Of a stretch of 64,000 bases of DNA, positions 38,745 to 51,275 are shown piece by piece. Positions within the stretch are counted from its first letter, which is position 1. Every line of letters begins with the position of its first letter. Source of the DNA: Pseudobutyrivibrio xylanivorans (lineage in GTDB: Bacteria > Bacillota > Clostridia > Lachnospirales > Lachnospiraceae); NCBI RefSeq assembly GCF_010906925.1, contig NZ_VTVE01000002.1, positions 186,001 to 250,000 of the forward strand. Direction: 5' to 3'. Both the position numbers and the translations under genes were made by a program. The notes under the pieces are model-generated. The model did no database searches and was not told the DNA's origin. It saw nothing but the letters and a program-made list of their open reading frames with translations.

Positions 38745-40862
38745 TTACTTTGAATGATTAGAGATAATCTGTTCCTGAACGTTCTTTGGTACTGGCTCAT
38801 ACTTCTCGAAGAACATTGAGTAGTTACCACGACCCTGTGTTGATGAACGAAGCTCTGTTGAGTATCCGAACATCTCTGCAAGTGGAACAAGTGCTCTAAC
38901 GATCTTGCCGCCGCCAAGATCATCCATAGACTGGATCTGACCTCTCTTAGCGTTGAGAGATCCGATTACATCACCCATGTATTCCTCAGGCATAGTAACT
39001 TCAACCTTCATGATAGGCTCAAGAAGTACTGGAGCTGCCTTAGCCATAGCTTCCTTGAAGCACATTGAACCAGCAATGTGGAATGCCATTTCTGATGAAT
39101 CGACTTCATGGTAAGAACCATCGTAAACGTCTGCTTCTACACCAAGAACAGGGAATCCGCAAAGGATACCAGCCTTAGCTGCTTCCTCGATACCCTCACC
39201 AACAGATGGGATGTATTCCTTAGGAATAGCACCACCAACTACTGAAGACTTAAATCTGAATGTCTCTTCAGCGTTAGCATCCATTGGAGTAAATCTAACC
39301 TTACAGTGACCGTACTGACCACGACCACCTGACTGCTTAGCATACTTGTATTCCTGATCAACAGGCTTTGTAAATGTCTCCTTGTAAGCAACCTGAGGTG
39401 CACCAACGTTTGCCTCAACCTTGAACTCTCTAAGAAGACGATCAACGATGATCTCAAGGTGAAGCTCACCCATACCAGCGATGATTGTCTGACCTGTTTC
39501 CTGATCAGTGTGCTGACGGAATGTAGGATCCTCTTCAGCAAGCTTTGCAAGAGCCTCGCCCATCTTCTGCTGACCAGCCTTAGTCTTAGGCTCGATAGCA
39601 AGCTCGATAACTGGCTCTGGGAATTCCATAGACTCGAGGATTACTGGGTGCTGCTCGTCGCAGATTGTATCACCAGTTGTAGTAACCTTAAGACCTACTA
39701 CAGCTGCGATATCACCAGAGTAAACCTTGTCTAACTCTGTACGCTTGTTAGCGTGCATCTGAAGAATACGACCTACACGCTCCTTCTTATCCTTTGTAGC
39801 GTTAAGGCAGTATGAACCTGAGTTCAATGTACCTGAGTATACACGGATAAATGCGAGCTTACCAACGAATGGGTCAGCCATAATCTTAAATGCTAAAGCT
39901 GCGAATGGCTCTTCATCTGAAGAGTGCTTCTCAACTGGGTTGCCATCCATATCTACACCCTGGATAGCTGGTACGTCTGTAGGAGCTGGCATGAACTCAA
40001 GGATTGCGTCAAGAAGCTTCTGAACGCCCTTGTTTCTGTAAGCTGAACCACAGCATACTGGGATAGCACGACACTCGCAAGTACCCTTACGAAGTGCTGC
40101 CTTAAGAGCATCAACAGAAGGCTCCTCACCCTCAAGATACTCCATCATAAGATCATCATCTAACTCACAGATCTTCTCAACGAGCTCTGTGTGATAAAGC
40201 TCAGCATCCTCTGCCATATCAGCTGGGATGTCTGTGATAGAAATATCATCACCCTTATCATCGTTATAGATGTATGCTTTCATCTCGAAAAGATCGATGA
40301 TTCCCTGGAAATCATCTTCCTTACCGATTGGAAGCTGAAGAACGATAGCATTCTTCTTAAGTCTATCACGGATCTGATCAACAGCTCCGTAGAAGTTTGC
40401 ACCAAGGATATCCATCTTATTGATGAAAGCCATTCTTGGTACGTTATATGTGTCAGCCTGTCTCCAAACATTCTCTGACTGTGGCTCAACGCCACCCTTT
40501 GCACAGAAGACACCAACGGCGCCATCAAGTACACGAAGGGAACGCTCAACCTCAACAGTAAAGTCTACGTGGCCTGGTGTATCAATGATATTGATACGGT
40601 GCTCTAAAGCACCCTTCTTAGGCTTGCAGTTTTCCTGCTCAGTCCAGTGACATGTTGTAGCAGCTGAAGTGATTGTGATACCTCTCTCTGCTTCCTGCTC
40701 CATCCAGTCCATGGTTGCAGTACCTTCGTGTGTATCACCAATCTTGTAGTTAACACCTGTGTAATAAAGAATACGCTCTGTAAGTGTAGTCTTTCCGGCA
40801 TCGATATGAGCCATAATACCAATATTTCTGGTACGCTCAAGTGGATATTCTCTTCCTGCCAC
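38745..40862 (-). CDS. fusA: Elongation factor G
   Basis: A 705-residue translocation GTPase of full length. GTG start at 40862 with AGGAGGGG upstream. G1 [10 protein letters not shown]2 [11 protein letters not shown]3 DTPGHVDF and G4 NKMD are present, and domains II-V follow in order (domain IV loop [10 protein letters not shown]-terminal [15 protein letters not shown]). It lies between rpsG (15-base gap) and tuf. Confidence 0.98.
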   Translation of the reverse strand: MAGREYPLERTRNIGIMAHIDAGKTTLTERILYYTGVNYKIGDTHEGTATMDWMEQEAERGITITSAATTCHWTEQENCKPKKGALEHRINIIDTPGHVDFTVEVERSLRVLDGAVGVFCAKGGVEPQSENVWRQADTYNVPRMAFINKMDILGANFYGAVDQIRDRLKKNAIVLQLPIGKEDDFQGIIDLFEMKAYIYNDDKGDDISITDIPADMAEDAELYHTELVEKICELDDDLMMEYLEGEEPSVDALKAALRKGTCECRAIPVCCGSAYRNKGVQKLLDAILEFMPAPTDVPAIQGVDMDGNPVEKHSSDEEPFAALAFKIMADPFVGKLAFIRVYSGTLNSGSYCLNATKDKKERVGRILQMHANKRTELDKVYSGDIAAVVGLKVTTTGDTICDEQHPVILESMEFPEPVIELAIEPKTKAGQQKMGEALAKLAEEDPTFRQHTDQETGQTIIAGMGELHLEIIVDRLLREFKVEANVGAPQVAYKETFTKPVDQEYKYAKQSGGRGQYGHCKVRFTPMDANAEETFRFKSSVVGGAIPKEYIPSVGEGIEEAAKAGILCGFPVLGVEADVYDGSYHEVDSSEMAFHIAGSMCFKEAMAKAAPVLLEPIMKVEVTMPEEYMGDVIGSLNAKRGQIQSMDDLGGGKIVRALVPLAEMFGYSTELRSSTQGRGNYSMFFEKYEPVPKNVQEQIISNHSK

Positions 40863-40877
40863 TGTTAGCCCCTCCTA

Positions 40878-41348
40878 TTAGAATCTGTAATGAGCAAATG
40901 CCTTATTAGCCTCTGCCATTCTATGCATTTCTTCTTTTCTCTTAACAGCTGAACCTGTGTTACCAGCTGCATCCATGATCTCGTTTGCAAGACGCTCTTC
41001 CATTGTCTTCTCAGTACGTGTACGTGAGAACATTGTGAGCCATCTAAGGCCAAGGGCCTGACGACGATCTGGTCTTACTTCGATAGGTACCTGATATGTA
41101 GCACCACCGATACGTCTAGCCTTTACCTCGAGTACAGGCATAACGTTGTTCATAGCTTCCTCGAAAACCTCAAGTGCTGGCTTTCCAGTCTTTTCTGCGA
41201 CTTTGTCAAATGCACCATATACAATCTTCTGAGCTACACCCTTCTTACCATCAAGCATGATGTTGTTGATAAGCTTTGTAACTACCTTGCTATTGTATAT
41301 AGGATCTGCCAAAACGTCTCTTTTTTGAGTATGTCCTTTTCTTGGCAC
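40878..41348 (-). CDS. rpsG: Ribosomal protein S7
   Basis: A 156-residue protein of standard length that nucleates the 30S head. The start [36 protein letters not shown] and the segment [18 protein letters not shown] are diagnostic. Confidence 0.98.
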   Translation of the reverse strand: MPRKGHTQKRDVLADPIYNSKVVTKLINNIMLDGKKGVAQKIVYGAFDKVAEKTGKPALEVFEEAMNNVMPVLEVKARRIGGATYQVPIEVRPDRRQALGLRWLTMFSRTRTEKTMEERLANEIMDAAGNTGSAVKRKEEMHRMAEANKAFAHYRF

Positions 41349-41495
41349 GATACTTCCCTCCTTAACTAAAATTTGTTAGATCAACGGTACTCACATGTAA
41401 TACTGTGTGTTCGTGCAGTATTTATCTTAAGTAAAATAAAATACAACACTAACCAAAGTTTATGTGATATACAATAAATTAATACCTAAGCTATC

Positions 41496-41915
41496 TTATT
41501 TTGCGTCCTTAGGTCTCTTAGCGCCGTACTTTGAACGTCCCTGCTTGCGGTTAGCAACGCCGGCTGTATCAAGTGTACCTCTGATTACGTGATAACGTGT
41601 ACCTGGTAAATCCTTAACACGGCCACCACGAATCAAAACAACGCTATGCTCCTGAAGATTGTGACCTTCGCCTGGAATGTATGAAGTTACTTCGATTCCG
41701 TTTGAAAGACGAACTCTGGCAATCTTACGAAGAGCTGAGTTAGGCTTCTTAGGTGTAGCTGTCTTAACAGCTGTACATACACCACGCTTCTGTGGAGAAG
41801 AAGTGTTTGTAGGCTTCTTCTTAAGAGAATTGTAACCTCTCTGAAGTGCTGGTGCTGTAGACTTCTTTACAGATGTCTGACGACCTTTTCTAACTAGCTG
41901 GTTGAATGTTGGCAT
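41496..41915 (-). CDS. rpsL: Ribosomal protein S12
   Basis: A 139-residue decoding-site protein. [17 protein letters not shown] and [28 protein letters not shown] are intact, including the lysines that set streptomycin sensitivity (wild-type form). An insertion [16 protein letters not shown] at about 30-45 is typical for Clostridia. First gene of the str operon, with a strong promoter at 41987-42015; a 147-base gap without clear features separates it from rpsG. Confidence 0.98.
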   Translation of the reverse strand: MPTFNQLVRKGRQTSVKKSTAPALQRGYNSLKKKPTNTSSPQKRGVCTAVKTATPKKPNSALRKIARVRLSNGIEVTSYIPGEGHNLQEHSVVLIRGGRVKDLPGTRYHVIRGTLDTAGVANRKQGRSKYGAKRPKDAK

Positions 41916-41986
41916 TCTTTTTTACCTCCTAATTTATTCTTTTGCATGGAAATGGGCGCAATTACCCTATTAGCGCATGCTAGAAC

Positions 41987-42015
41987 ATTATATTTCCAAT
42001 AAATCATTATGTCAA
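41987..42015 (-). promoter_or_regulatory. Strong promoter of the rpsL-rpsG-fusA operon
   Basis: Consensus TTGACA (42010-42015) and TATAAT (41987-41992) are 17 bases apart on the minus strand, just past the rpoC terminator. Confidence 0.88.
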
Positions 42016-42027
42016 GCGTAAAAATGT

Positions 42028-42058
42028 GAAAAAACTAGGGCCAATATAGGCCCTAGTT
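42028..42058 (-). terminator. Terminator of the rpoBC unit
   Basis: AACTAGGGCC/GGCCCTAGTT (42033-42058), 10 bases with a 6-base loop, then six T on the minus strand. Confidence 0.9.
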
Positions 42059-42065
42059 CTATACA

Positions 42066-42223
42066 TACTATATATAGTAGATTCTATTATTCAACATCCT
42101 GGTTCAAATGCAGTAGATGATAACTGCATTTGAATCTGGCTTTCAGCCAGACTACTTTCTTGAACATTGTTCAAGAAAGCATCCTATTACGATGTTGAAT
42201 AATCTTGATGATTATTCAACATC
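42066..42223 (-). repeat. Array of five hairpins after rpoC
   Basis: Five perfect dyads follow each other: 42066-42079 (14-base palindrome TACTATATATAGTA), 42103-42134 (12-base arms, TTCAAATGCAGT), 42135-42151 (7-base arms, TCTGGCT), 42155-42179 (12-base arms, CTTTCTTGAACA) and 42191-42223 (14-base arms, GATGTTGAATAATC), the last enclosing the rpoC stop codon. The motif ATGTTGAATAAT appears again at 42086-42097. None has a T-run; the true terminator is at 42028-42058. Confidence 0.85.
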
Positions 42224-45200
42224 TACTAATTCATCTGAAGTTGTGAGCTCTTCTGTCTCAGCTTCTCCCTCAAATTCCTGAGCTAATGCTGCGTTTGCAA
42301 TATCAGCATCTGTAGAAAGTGGAATGTTAGAGTATCTCTTCATACCAGTACCAGCTGGGATTAAGCGACCGATGATAACGTTCTCCTTGAGGCCGTTAAG
42401 TGGATCAACCTTACCCTTGATAGCTGCATCAGTAAGAACTTTTGTTGTCTCCTGGAATGAAGCTGCTGAAAGGAATGAGTTTGTAGCAAGGGCTGCCTTT
42501 GTGATACCAAGAAGTTCCTGTGTACCAGTTGCAACTGCCTTACCCTCTGCTTCCATCTGCTCGTTAGCTTCCTCAAAATCAAGCCAATCTACAAGTGAAC
42601 CAGGCATGAATCCTGTATCACCAGCATCGTCGATTCTGATTCTCTTAAGCATCTGACGGCAAAGTACCTCAATATGCTTATCGTTGATATCAACACCCTG
42701 TAAACGATATACACGCTGTACCTCGCGGATAAGGTAATCCTGAACAGCTGCCTTACCCTTGATAGTAAGGATATCGTGTGGATTTACAGAACCTTCTGTA
42801 AGTTCATCACCAGCCTCAAGCTCCTGACCTGCAAGAACCTTGATACGTGAACCGTAAGGGATGAGGTATTTCTCAACATCACCTGTCTCAGAGTTAGTTA
42901 CTACAACCTCTCTCTTCTTTGTCTTAGAATCCTCTTCGATTGTAACTGTACCAGCAATCTCAGTGATGATTGCAAGTCCCTTAGGCTTTCTAGCCTCGAA
43001 AAGCTCCTCGACACGAGGAAGACCCTGAGTAATATCGTTACCAGCAACACCACCAGTATGGAAGGTTCTCATTGTAAGCTGAGTACCTGGCTCACCGATT
43101 GACTGAGCTGCGATAATACCAATTGCTTCACCAACCTGAACAGCACGTCCTGATGCCATGTTAGCACCGTAGCACTTAGCACAAACACCAACGTGTGAAC
43201 GGCAGTTAAGAACGTTTCTGATCTTAACCTTCTTAATTGGCTGACCCTTATCATCAACACCGCGCTCAATAATAGCTGCTGCACGCTTTGGTGTAATCAT
43301 ATGGTTAGCCTTAACAATCATCTCGCCATTTGCATCATAGATTGAATAGCAAGAGAATCTACCTGTAATACGGTCCTTAAGAGACTCAATCTCCTCACGA
43401 CCATCCATGAATGCGTATACCCACATACCTGGAATCTCACGATCTGTACCAGCTACACAGTCTGACTCACGGATAATAAGCTCCTGAGCAACGTCAACCA
43501 TTCGACGTGTCAAGTAACCTGAATCGGCTGTACGAAGAGCTGTATCAGAAAGACCCTTACGAGCACCATGAGCTGACATGAAGTACTCAAGTACGTCAAG
43601 ACCCTCACGGAAGTTTGACTTGATAGGAAGCTCGATTGTACGACCTGTTGTATCAGCCATCAAACCACGCATACCAGCAAGCTGCTTGATCTGCTTATCA
43701 GAACCACGGGCACCTGAATCAGCCATCATGAAGATGTTGTTGTACTTATCAAGACCATCAAGAAGGTCCTTAGTAAGCTCATCATCAGTATTCTTCCATG
43801 TATCAACTACTTCACGGTAACGCTCCTCCTCTGTAATAAGACCACGCTTATACTGACGTGTAATCTTATCTACAGTCTCTTCAGCTGCAGCAATAAGCTC
43901 TGGCTTCTGAGGTGGAACTGTCATATCTGAAATTGAAACTGTCATAGCAGCAATTGTTGAGTAGTGGTAACCCATAGCCTTGATATCATCAAGAACCTCT
44001 GCTGTCTTTGTAGCTCCATGTGTATTAATAACTTTTTCAAGGATCTGCTTTAACTGCTTCTTACCAACGTGGAAGTCGATTTCTGGAGCAAGCTCATTCT
44101 CAGGCTTTGTACGATCTACATAGCCAAGATCCTGAGGAATAATCTCGTTGAAGATAAGTCTTCCAAGTGTTGATGAAACATTACCTGTAACAACAGTACC
44201 ATCTGCTAACTTCTTAGACATACGTACTGTGATACGTGCATGCATTGTAAGTGCTTTGTTCTCGTATGCAAGAATAGCCTCGTTGAGGTTCTTGAATGCC
44301 TTACCCTCGCCTGGCTCTTCTCTTCCATCACCTACTGTAGTACCACGCTCCTGTGTAAGGTAGTAAATACCAAGGACCATATCCTGTGAAGGAACGGCAA
44401 CAGGACCACCATCTGAAGGCTTAAGTAAGTTGTTAGGTGAGAGAAGCATAAATCTACACTCAGCCTGTGCCTCCTGTGTAAGTGGAAGGTGAACAGCCAT
44501 CTGGTCACCGTCGAAATCGGCGTTGAAAGCTGTACATACAAGTGGATGAAGCTTAATAGCTCTACCCTCTACAAGAATTGGCTCGAAAGCCTGAATTCCA
44601 AGTCTATGAAGTGTAGGAGCACGGTTAAGCATAACTGGATGCTCTTTAATGACATCTTCAAGGATGTCCCAAACCTGTGGCTCGAACTTCTCAACCATCT
44701 TCTTAGCGTATTTGATGTTGTGAGCCATACCATTGCCAACAAGCTCCTTCATAACGAATGGCTTGAAGAGCTCAAGTGCCATCTCCTTTGGAAGACCACA
44801 CTGGTAAATCTTAAGCTCTGGACCTACTACGATAACTGAACGTCCTGAGTAGTCAACACGCTTACCAAGAAGGTTCTGTCTGAATCGTCCTGACTTACCC
44901 TTAAGCATGTCTGAAAGTGACTTAAGAGGTCTGTTACCAGGACCAGTTACTGGACGACCACGTCTACCGTTGTCGATAAGAGCATCAACAGCTTCCTGAA
45001 GCATACGTTTTTCGTTACGTACGATGATATCAGGAGCGCCAAGCTCAAGAAGTCTACGGAGACGGTTATTTCTATTAATAATACGACGGTATAAGTCGTT
45101 AAGGTCAGATGTGGCAAAACGGCCACCATCAAGCTGTACCATAGGACGAAGATCTGGTGGAATAACAGGGATAACTGTCATAATCATCCATTCAGGTCTA

Positions 45201-45883
45201 TTTCCTGACTCGCGGAATGCTTCAACAACCTCAAGTCTCTTAATGATACGTGAACGCTTCTGACCAGTAGCGTTATCAAGTTCAATCTGAAGCTTTGTAG
45301 CCTCTTCATCAAGGTCAATTTCCTTGAGAAGCTCCTGGATAGCTTCAGCACCCATTCCTACTCTGAACTGGCTACCATAAGTCTCTCTAGCCTCCTGGTA
45401 CTCAGCCTCTGTAAGAACCTGCTTATACATAAGAGCTGTATCACCTGCATCAAGTACGATGTATGATGCAAAGTAAAGAACCTTCTCTAATGTCTTTGGT
45501 GAAAGATCAAGAATAAGTCCCATACGTGAAGGAATACCCTTGAAATACCAAATATGTGAAACTGGTGCTGCCAACTCAATGTGGCCCATACGCTCACGAC
45601 GTACAGATGCCTTTGTAATCTCAACACCACAACGGTCACAAACTACACCCTTATAACGAATCTTCTTGTACTTTCCGCAGTGACATTCCCAGTCCTTGCT
45701 AGGTCCAAAAATCTTTTCGCAGAAAAGACCGTCCTTTTCAGGCTTCAGTGTACGATAGTTAATTGTCTCAGGCTTTTTAACTTCACCGCGAGACCACTGT
45801 CTAATCTTTTCAGGTGATGCCAATCCAATCTGTATTGCGTCAAATGCTATTGGTTGATATGTCGCTTCTCTATTCTCTGGCAT
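42212..45883 (-). CDS. rpoC: RNA polymerase subunit beta-prime
   Basis: A 1223-residue catalytic subunit. The N-terminal zinc site is [20 protein letters not shown] (67-86), the Mg-binding loop NADFDGD at about 454-460 and the second zinc cluster [11 protein letters not shown] in the C-terminal half. No large lineage insertions are apparent. It follows rpoB by 19 bases. The last codons form one arm of a 14-base hairpin. Confidence 0.98.
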   Translation of the reverse strand: MPENREATYQPIAFDAIQIGLASPEKIRQWSRGEVKKPETINYRTLKPEKDGLFCEKIFGPSKDWECHCGKYKKIRYKGVVCDRCGVEITKASVRRERMGHIELAAPVSHIWYFKGIPSRMGLILDLSPKTLEKVLYFASYIVLDAGDTALMYKQVLTEAEYQEARETYGSQFRVGMGAEAIQELLKEIDLDEEATKLQIELDNATGQKRSRIIKRLEVVEAFRESGNRPEWMIMTVIPVIPPDLRPMVQLDGGRFATSDLNDLYRRIINRNNRLRRLLELGAPDIIVRNEKRMLQEAVDALIDNGRRGRPVTGPGNRPLKSLSDMLKGKSGRFRQNLLGKRVDYSGRSVIVVGPELKIYQCGLPKEMALELFKPFVMKELVGNGMAHNIKYAKKMVEKFEPQVWDILEDVIKEHPVMLNRAPTLHRLGIQAFEPILVEGRAIKLHPLVCTAFNADFDGDQMAVHLPLTQEAQAECRFMLLSPNNLLKPSDGGPVAVPSQDMVLGIYYLTQERGTTVGDGREEPGEGKAFKNLNEAILAYENKALTMHARITVRMSKKLADGTVVTGNVSSTLGRLIFNEIIPQDLGYVDRTKPENELAPEIDFHVGKKQLKQILEKVINTHGATKTAEVLDDIKAMGYHYSTIAAMTVSISDMTVPPQKPELIAAAEETVDKITRQYKRGLITEEERYREVVDTWKNTDDELTKDLLDGLDKYNNIFMMADSGARGSDKQIKQLAGMRGLMADTTGRTIELPIKSNFREGLDVLEYFMSAHGARKGLSDTALRTADSGYLTRRMVDVAQELIIRESDCVAGTDREIPGMWVYAFMDGREEIESLKDRITGRFSCYSIYDANGEMIVKANHMITPKRAAAIIERGVDDKGQPIKKVKIRNVLNCRSHVGVCAKCYGANMASGRAVQVGEAIGIIAAQSIGEPGTQLTMRTFHTGGVAGNDITQGLPRVEELFEARKPKGLAIITEIAGTVTIEEDSKTKKREVVVTNSETGDVEKYLIPYGSRIKVLAGQELEAGDELTEGSVNPHDILTIKGKAAVQDYLIREVQRVYRLQGVDINDKHIEVLCRQMLKRIRIDDAGDTGFMPGSLVDWLDFEEANEQMEAEGKAVATGTQELLGITKAALATNSFLSAASFQETTKVLTDAAIKGKVDPLNGLKENVIIGRLIPAGTGMKRYSNIPLSTDADIANAALAQEFEGEAETEELTTSDELVDVE

Positions 45884-45902
45884 TTTCTAGCTCCCTTCCT
45901 AT

Positions 45903-48900
45903 TTATTCCTCATCAAAATCATCTGCAACGTCAGAAAAATCATCTTCGTCGTATGACTCTTCTTCGATTTCATCATCGTCTACGAGCTCGCCCTCATTGT
46001 CAAACTTCTTTGTTGAGAAGCCTGCCTGAGCAAATGAGCTGTCATCTTCGAATGCGAAGTTTCTATCGCTACCTGCAATGATTGCATTGAGGTCTGTATT
46101 TCCATATTCACTTGTTTCCATGAGCTCAACCTCTTCACGGTTCTCATCGAGAACTCGTACATCAAGACCAAGTGACTGTAATTCCTTAAGTAATACCTTG
46201 AATGACTCAGGAATACCTGGCTCAGGGATGTTTTCGCCCTTGATAATTGCTTCGTATGTCTTAACACGACCGATAACATCATCAGACTTCATTGTAAGGA
46301 TTTCCTGAAGTGTATATGATGCACCATAAGCCTCAAGAGCCCAAACTTCCATCTCACCGAAACGCTGACCACCGAACTGTGCCTTACCACCAAGTGGCTG
46401 CTGTGTAACGAGAGAATAAGGACCTGTTGAACGAGCATGGATCTTATCGTCAACAAGGTGGTGAAGTTTCAGGTAGTGCATGTGTCCGATTGTAACAGGA
46501 CCATCAAATGGCTCGCCTGTACGTCCGTCACGAAGCTGAACCTTACCATCTCTAGAAATAGGAACACCCTTCCAAAGAGCACGGTGAGCACGGTTAGTAG
46601 ATAAGTAATCCATTACATCCTCACGAAGTACATCTACGTACTTGTCAAAGAATGTATCCTCACCATTTGTTGCCTCTTCCTTGTCAAATGGCATATTTAC
46701 ATAGTCATTTGCAAGCTCAAGAGTATCCTGAATATCAATTTCCTTTGCACCATCAAATACTGGTGTCTCAATATCAAATCCAAGTGCCTTTGCAGCAAGT
46801 GAAAGGTGAATCTCAAGGACCTGACCAATGTTCATACGTGAAGGAACGCCAAGTGGGTTAAGTACGATATCAAGTGGACGTCCGTTTGGAAGATATGGCA
46901 TATCCTCTACTGGAAGTACGCGGGAAACTACACCCTTGTTACCATGACGACCAGCCATCTTATCACCTACACCGATTTTTCTCTTCTGAGCGATGTAGAT
47001 ACGAACTGACTTATTAACACCTGGTGAAAGCTCATCACCGTTCTCACGTGTAAATACCTTAGCATCAACTACGATACCATAAGCTCCGTGTGGTACACGA
47101 AGTGAAGTATCACGAACTTCTCTAGCCTTCTCACCGAAGATTGCAAGAAGAAGTCTCTCTTCAGGAGTACGCTCTGTCTCTCCCTTTGGTGTAACCTTAC
47201 CAACAAGGATATCACCGGCACGAACCTCTGCACCGATACGGATAATACCGCTCTCATCAAGATCCTTAAGAGCATCATCACCTACACCAGCTACATCACG
47301 TGTGATTTCCTCTGGTCCAAGCTTTGTATCACGAGCATCAATTTCGTACTCTTCAATATGAATAGATGTATAAACATCATCCTGTACAAGTCTCTCTGAA
47401 AGAAGAACCGCATCCTCGTAGTTGTAACCTTCCCATGTCATGAATCCGATAAGTGGATTCTTACCAATAGCAAGCTCACCATTCTTTGTAGAAGGACCAT
47501 CAGCGATAACCTCGCCTGCCTCTACATGGTCACCCTTGAATACGATTGGTCTCTGGTTGTAGCAGTTAGACTGGTTAGAACGTGTAAACTTGAATAAGTT
47601 GTACTCATCTCTAGTACCGTCCTCATCAGCCTTGATGATGATACGCTTTGTCTCAGACATCTCAACGATACCAGCACGCTTAGCAACTACGCAAACGCCT
47701 GAATCCACTGCTGTCTTTGGCTCCATACCTGTACCAACAACTGGTGCCTCTGTAGTAAGAAGTGGCACTGCCTGACGCTGCATGTTAGAACCCATGAGGG
47801 CACGGTTAGCATCGTCATTCTGAAGGAATGGAATAAGGGCTGTAGCAACTGAGAATACCATCTTAGGAGATACGTCCATGTAATCAAACATCTTCTTATC
47901 GTACTCCTGTGTCTCCTCACGGAAACGACCAGATACGTTCTTTCTCATGAAGTGGCCTTCCTCGTCAAGCTTGACGTTAGCCTGTGCTACATGATAATTA
48001 TCCTCTTCGTCAGCTGTCATATATACAACCTCATCTGTTACACGAGGATTCTCTGGGTCTGACTTATCAATACGTCTGTATGGTGCCTCAATAAAACCAT
48101 ACTCATTGATACGAGCATAGCTTGCAAGAGAGTTGATAAGACCGATGTTAGGTCCTTCAGGTGTCTCGATAGGGCACATACGTCCATAGTGAGAGTAGTG
48201 TACGTCTCGAACCTCGAATCCGGCACGATCTCTTGAAAGACCACCAGGACCAAGTGCTGAAAGACGTCTCTTGTGTGTCAACTCTGAAAGTGGGTTGTTC
48301 TGATCCATAAACTGTGACAACTGTGATGAACCAAAGAACTCTTTGATTGCAGCTGTAACAGGCTTGATGTTGATGAGGTTCTGAGGAGAAATATCCTCAA
48401 GGTCACGAGTAGTCATACGCTCACGTACAACCTTCTCAAGACGTGAAAGACCAATTCTATACTGGTTCTGTAATAACTCACCAACTGCACGGATACGACG
48501 GTTACCAAGGTGATCGATATCGTCATCCTTACCAATGCCGTACTCAAGGTGCATATTATAGTTAATAGATGCAAATACATCCTCTACTGTGATGTGCTTT
48601 GGAATAAGATCAGCTACTGATCTCTCAATTGCATCTTCGATATCTTCTTTTGTAGTGTTCTCCTGAAGAATTCTCTCAAGAACTGGATAGTAAACAAGCT
48701 CAGTAATACCAAGAGCCTTAGCATCACAATCAACAAACTTTGTGATGTCAACCATCATATTAGAAAGAACCTTAACATTACGTGACTCAGTCTGGATAAA
48801 TACATGAGTAACAGCTGCATTTTGGATAGCATCAGCCATCTCAAGTGTTACCTTTTCTCCAGCCTTAGCAATAATCTCACCTGTTGTTGTATCAACAACA

Positions 48901-49811
48901 TCCTCTGCGAGAATATGACCAGTAATACGATTCTTGAGCATAAGCTTCTTGTTAAACTTATAGCGTCCAACCTTAGCAAGATCGTAACGACGTGGGTCAA
49001 AGAACATGCCATGGATAAGAGACTCAGCACTATCCTTAGCAAGAGGCTCACCTGGACGAAGCTTACGATAGAGCTCTAAAAGACCTCCCTCATAGCTACC
49101 CTGTGGGTTCTTCTCTGTGATAGCTGGATCCTTAGCAAATGTAGCAAGGATCTTTGGCTCCTCACCAAATACATCTATAATTTCCTGATTTGTTCCTAAA
49201 CCAAGCGCACGAATAAGGACTGTAACAGGTACCTTTCTGTTACGGTCTACACGTACATAAAAAACGTCATTGGAATCTGTTTCATACTCAAGCCATGCAC
49301 CACGATTTGGAATAACTGTGCATGAATAGAGTTCCTTACCAATTTTATCATGTCCGATTGCATAGTAGATGCCTGGTGAACGGACAAGCTGAGATACGAT
49401 AACACGCTCTGCTCCATTGATAACAAATGTGCCTGTCTCAGTCATAAGTGGCAAGTCACCCATGAAAATTTCGTGCTCCTGCATATCGCCGGATTCCTTG
49501 TTAACAAGGCGCACTTTTACCTTTAAAGGTGCTGCGTATGTTGCATCTCTCTCCTTGCACTGAGGGATAGTATATTTCACCTCATCCTTGCATAGTGCAA
49601 AGTCAACAAAATGCAACTCAAGCTGATTTCCTCGATCCTGAATAGGTGAGATATCTGCAAATGCTTCTTTTAATCCATCCTTAACGAACCAGTCATAGCT
49701 GTTCTTCTGGACCTCGATTAAATTAGGCATCTCAAGAACCTCTTTTTGTCTCGAGTAACTCATACGCAAGTTCTTTCCAGCTTTCACTGGACGTATTCTG
49801 TTTTTCTCCAT
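45903..49811 (-). CDS. rpoB: RNA polymerase subunit beta
   Basis: 1302 residues from ATG 49811 (GAGGTGG upstream; the frame opens at 49868 without a ribosome site). The rifampicin region [33 protein letters not shown] is intact and wild-type looking (Gln, Asp, His, Ser at the usual positions). The C-terminus carries an acidic tail rich in Asp/Glu (last ~35 residues), as in many Firmicutes. Confidence 0.98.
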   Translation of the reverse strand: MEKNRIRPVKAGKNLRMSYSRQKEVLEMPNLIEVQKNSYDWFVKDGLKEAFADISPIQDRGNQLELHFVDFALCKDEVKYTIPQCKERDATYAAPLKVKVRLVNKESGDMQEHEIFMGDLPLMTETGTFVINGAERVIVSQLVRSPGIYYAIGHDKIGKELYSCTVIPNRGAWLEYETDSNDVFYVRVDRNRKVPVTVLIRALGLGTNQEIIDVFGEEPKILATFAKDPAITEKNPQGSYEGGLLELYRKLRPGEPLAKDSAESLIHGMFFDPRRYDLAKVGRYKFNKKLMLKNRITGHILAEDVVDTTTGEIIAKAGEKVTLEMADAIQNAAVTHVFIQTESRNVKVLSNMMVDITKFVDCDAKALGITELVYYPVLERILQENTTKEDIEDAIERSVADLIPKHITVEDVFASINYNMHLEYGIGKDDDIDHLGNRRIRAVGELLQNQYRIGLSRLEKVVRERMTTRDLEDISPQNLINIKPVTAAIKEFFGSSQLSQFMDQNNPLSELTHKRRLSALGPGGLSRDRAGFEVRDVHYSHYGRMCPIETPEGPNIGLINSLASYARINEYGFIEAPYRRIDKSDPENPRVTDEVVYMTADEEDNYHVAQANVKLDEEGHFMRKNVSGRFREETQEYDKKMFDYMDVSPKMVFSVATALIPFLQNDDANRALMGSNMQRQAVPLLTTEAPVVGTGMEPKTAVDSGVCVVAKRAGIVEMSETKRIIIKADEDGTRDEYNLFKFTRSNQSNCYNQRPIVFKGDHVEAGEVIADGPSTKNGELAIGKNPLIGFMTWEGYNYEDAVLLSERLVQDDVYTSIHIEEYEIDARDTKLGPEEITRDVAGVGDDALKDLDESGIIRIGAEVRAGDILVGKVTPKGETERTPEERLLLAIFGEKAREVRDTSLRVPHGAYGIVVDAKVFTRENGDELSPGVNKSVRIYIAQKRKIGVGDKMAGRHGNKGVVSRVLPVEDMPYLPNGRPLDIVLNPLGVPSRMNIGQVLEIHLSLAAKALGFDIETPVFDGAKEIDIQDTLELANDYVNMPFDKEEATNGEDTFFDKYVDVLREDVMDYLSTNRAHRALWKGVPISRDGKVQLRDGRTGEPFDGPVTIGHMHYLKLHHLVDDKIHARSTGPYSLVTQQPLGGKAQFGGQRFGEMEVWALEAYGASYTLQEILTMKSDDVIGRVKTYEAIIKGENIPEPGIPESFKVLLKELQSLGLDVRVLDENREEVELMETSEYGNTDLNAIIAGSDRNFAFEDDSSFAQAGFSTKKFDNEGELVDDDEIEEESYDEDDFSDVADDFDEE

Positions 49812-49909
49812 TGACGTTCCACCTCTCATTTTATTTGTCAACAAAACAGCGAATCTAAAGGGCTTCACCGAATTGTTGCAATGTTTTATTGTCGAATTTC
49901 ATTGCCATG

Positions 49910-49985
49910 AAAAAAGGCATAGCAATGCACACTGCACCACAATAGTGCAACCTACATTCTATGCCAAAATCAATAGTAAAGTCAA
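49910..49985 (-). promoter_or_regulatory. rpoB promoter overlapping a terminator-like hairpin
   Basis: TTGACT (49980-49985) and TAGAAT (49956-49961) are 18 bases apart on the minus strand. The -10 lies in the 5' arm of a hairpin whose ends are GGCATAG and CTATGCC (49916-49965), extended by AATG/CATT with a bulge, and which is followed by six T. Transcripts from rplL would make the full hairpin and may stop; those started at this promoter would lack its 5' arm and pass. Confidence 0.65.
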
Positions 49986-50040
49986 GTACTAATTATATTG
50001 TTTTTTTAGCAGAACATAAACGCCTGCTGCGCACAATAAT

Positions 50041-50086
50041 AAAAAAATAGTATCTCAGCGAGATAAATCTCTGAGATACTATTTTT
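50041..50086 (-). terminator. Terminator after rplL
   Basis: A 16-base perfect stem AAAAATAGTATCTCAG/CTGAGATACTATTTTT (50043-50086) runs into seven T on the minus strand. It may be bidirectional. With the next hairpin it separates rplJL from rpoBC. Confidence 0.85.
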
Positions 50087-50113
50087 ATTATTTACTCTGC
50101 TCGTGCAAAATTC

Positions 50114-50491
50114 TTACTTTAATGTAACCTTTGCGCCGATCTCCTCAAGCTGAGCCTTGATTGACTCTGCTGTAGCCTTGTCAGCTGCTTCCTTGATTAC
50201 CTTTGGAGCGCCATCAACGAGCTCTTTTGCTTCCTTAAGACCAAGGCCAGTTGCCTCACGAACAACCTTGATAACCTTAACCTTCTCAGAACCTACTTCT
50301 GTAAGCTCTACATCAAACTCGTCCTTCTCCTCGCCTGCTGCTGCGCCGTCGCCAGCTGCTGCTGCAACTACAACGCCTGCTGCTGCAGAAACGCCGAACT
50401 CTTCCTCACATGCCTTTACAAGGTCATTTAACTCTAATACGCTAAGCTCTTTGATAGCTGCGATAAACTCTTCTGTTGTCATCTTTGCCAT
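50114..50491 (-). CDS. rplL: Ribosomal protein L7/L12
   Basis: A 125-residue acidic stalk protein: N-terminal dimerisation helices (about 1-35), an Ala/Gly hinge (about 37-52) and the C-terminal factor-binding domain [27 protein letters not shown]. Follows rplJ by 59 bases. Confidence 0.98.
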   Translation of the reverse strand: MAKMTTEEFIAAIKELSVLELNDLVKACEEEFGVSAAAGVVVAAAAGDGAAAGEEKDEFDVELTEVGSEKVKVIKVVREATGLGLKEAKELVDGAPKVIKEAADKATAESIKAQLEEIGAKVTLK

Positions 50492-50550
50492 GATAATTTT
50501 CCTCCATTAAAAAATTATAAATCAATGTATATTGGTTTGAGTATTCTGAT

Positions 50551-51069
50551 TTACTCCGCTGGAGCCTCAGCTGGCTCTTCTGCTGGTGCCTCTGCCTCTG
50601 CAATCTGATTGAGAACGCGAGCGAAATTTGTGATTGGAGACTGTAAACTTCCAAGTAACTTTGAAAGAAGCTCCTCTCTGCTTGGTACTGAAGCAACTGC
50701 TGCCATACCCTTTGCATCGTAGAATGTACCTTCTACAACACCAGCCTTGATTTCAAGGTTAGATGCTGTCTTAGCAAACTTAGAAAGGATTCTAGCTGGT
50801 GCTGTAGCATCTTCCTTTGCAACTGCGATTGCAGATGGTCCTTCAAGAACATCATCAAGCTGAGCAAAGTCAGTACCCTCGAAAGCACGCTTCATAAGTG
50901 TGTTCTTGTATACCTTGTAAGAAACACCTGCTTCACGAAGCTGCTTACGTAACTGTGTGTCTTCTGCAACTGTAAGTCCACGAGCGTCAACTACTACAAC
51001 TGATGCTGCATCTTTAACCTGAGCTGAAATCTCGTCAACGATAGGCTGCTTTAATTCAACTTTTGCCAC
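50551..51069 (-). CDS. rplJ: Ribosomal protein L10
   Basis: 172 residues from GTG 51069 (AGGAGG upstream). The frame stays open up to 51234 through the L10 leader, but that part is regulatory RNA and not protein. VAKVELKQPIVDEISAQVKDAASVVVVDARGLTV is a standard L10 start. The C-terminal tail APAEEPAEAPAE is Ala/Glu/Pro-rich. Confidence 0.97.
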   Translation of the reverse strand: MAKVELKQPIVDEISAQVKDAASVVVVDARGLTVAEDTQLRKQLREAGVSYKVYKNTLMKRAFEGTDFAQLDDVLEGPSAIAVAKEDATAPARILSKFAKTASNLEIKAGVVEGTFYDAKGMAAVASVPSREELLSKLLGSLQSPITNFARVLNQIAEAEAPAEEPAEAPAE

Positions 51070-51116
51070 GAATTTTTCCTCCTTATAATTTTTAGTGTTG
51101 CTTATATGAGGATAAG

Positions 51117-51236
51117 TAAAAAAACCTCTATGCCATAAAGACATAGAGGTGATTAATCGATAAATACTTAATCGTCCTCGGCTGGTAGAGATAATCTCTT
51201 TACGGCTAACGCCACCTGCTGTCTTCGGCAACAACT
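51117..51236 (-). ncRNA. L10 ribosomal-protein leader with terminator
   Basis: The minus-strand leader has the conserved L10-leader elements GCCGAAGACAGCAGGTGGCG and TACCAGCCGAGGA, which bind L10-L12, and ends in an intrinsic terminator (stem ACCTCTATG/CATAGAGGT at 51124-51150, then seven T). Binding of L10 controls read-through into rplJL. Confidence 0.88.
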
Positions 51237-51242
51237 TTGTGC

Positions 51243-51272
51243 ATTATATCATTTTGTATATTGGACTGTCAA
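51243..51272 (-). promoter_or_regulatory. Promoter of rplJ-rplL
   Basis: TTGACA (51267-51272) and TATAAT (51243-51248) are 18 bases apart on the minus strand, just beyond the rplA stop and before the L10 leader. Confidence 0.85.
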
Positions 51273-51275
51273 CTA

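Noticed and set aside
41349-41495. Regulatory site between rpsL and rpsG
   Set aside because: The gap has no strong hairpin or promoter; I could not support a specific S7 binding site by eye.
43578-49079. Several open frames of 60-120 codons opposite rpoB and rpoC
   Set aside because: All are shadows of the conserved subunits in other frames, without ribosome sites or recognisable domains.
51070-51234. N-terminal 55-residue extension of L10
   Set aside because: This stretch is the L10 leader RNA with its terminator; the standard L10 start is GTG 51069.
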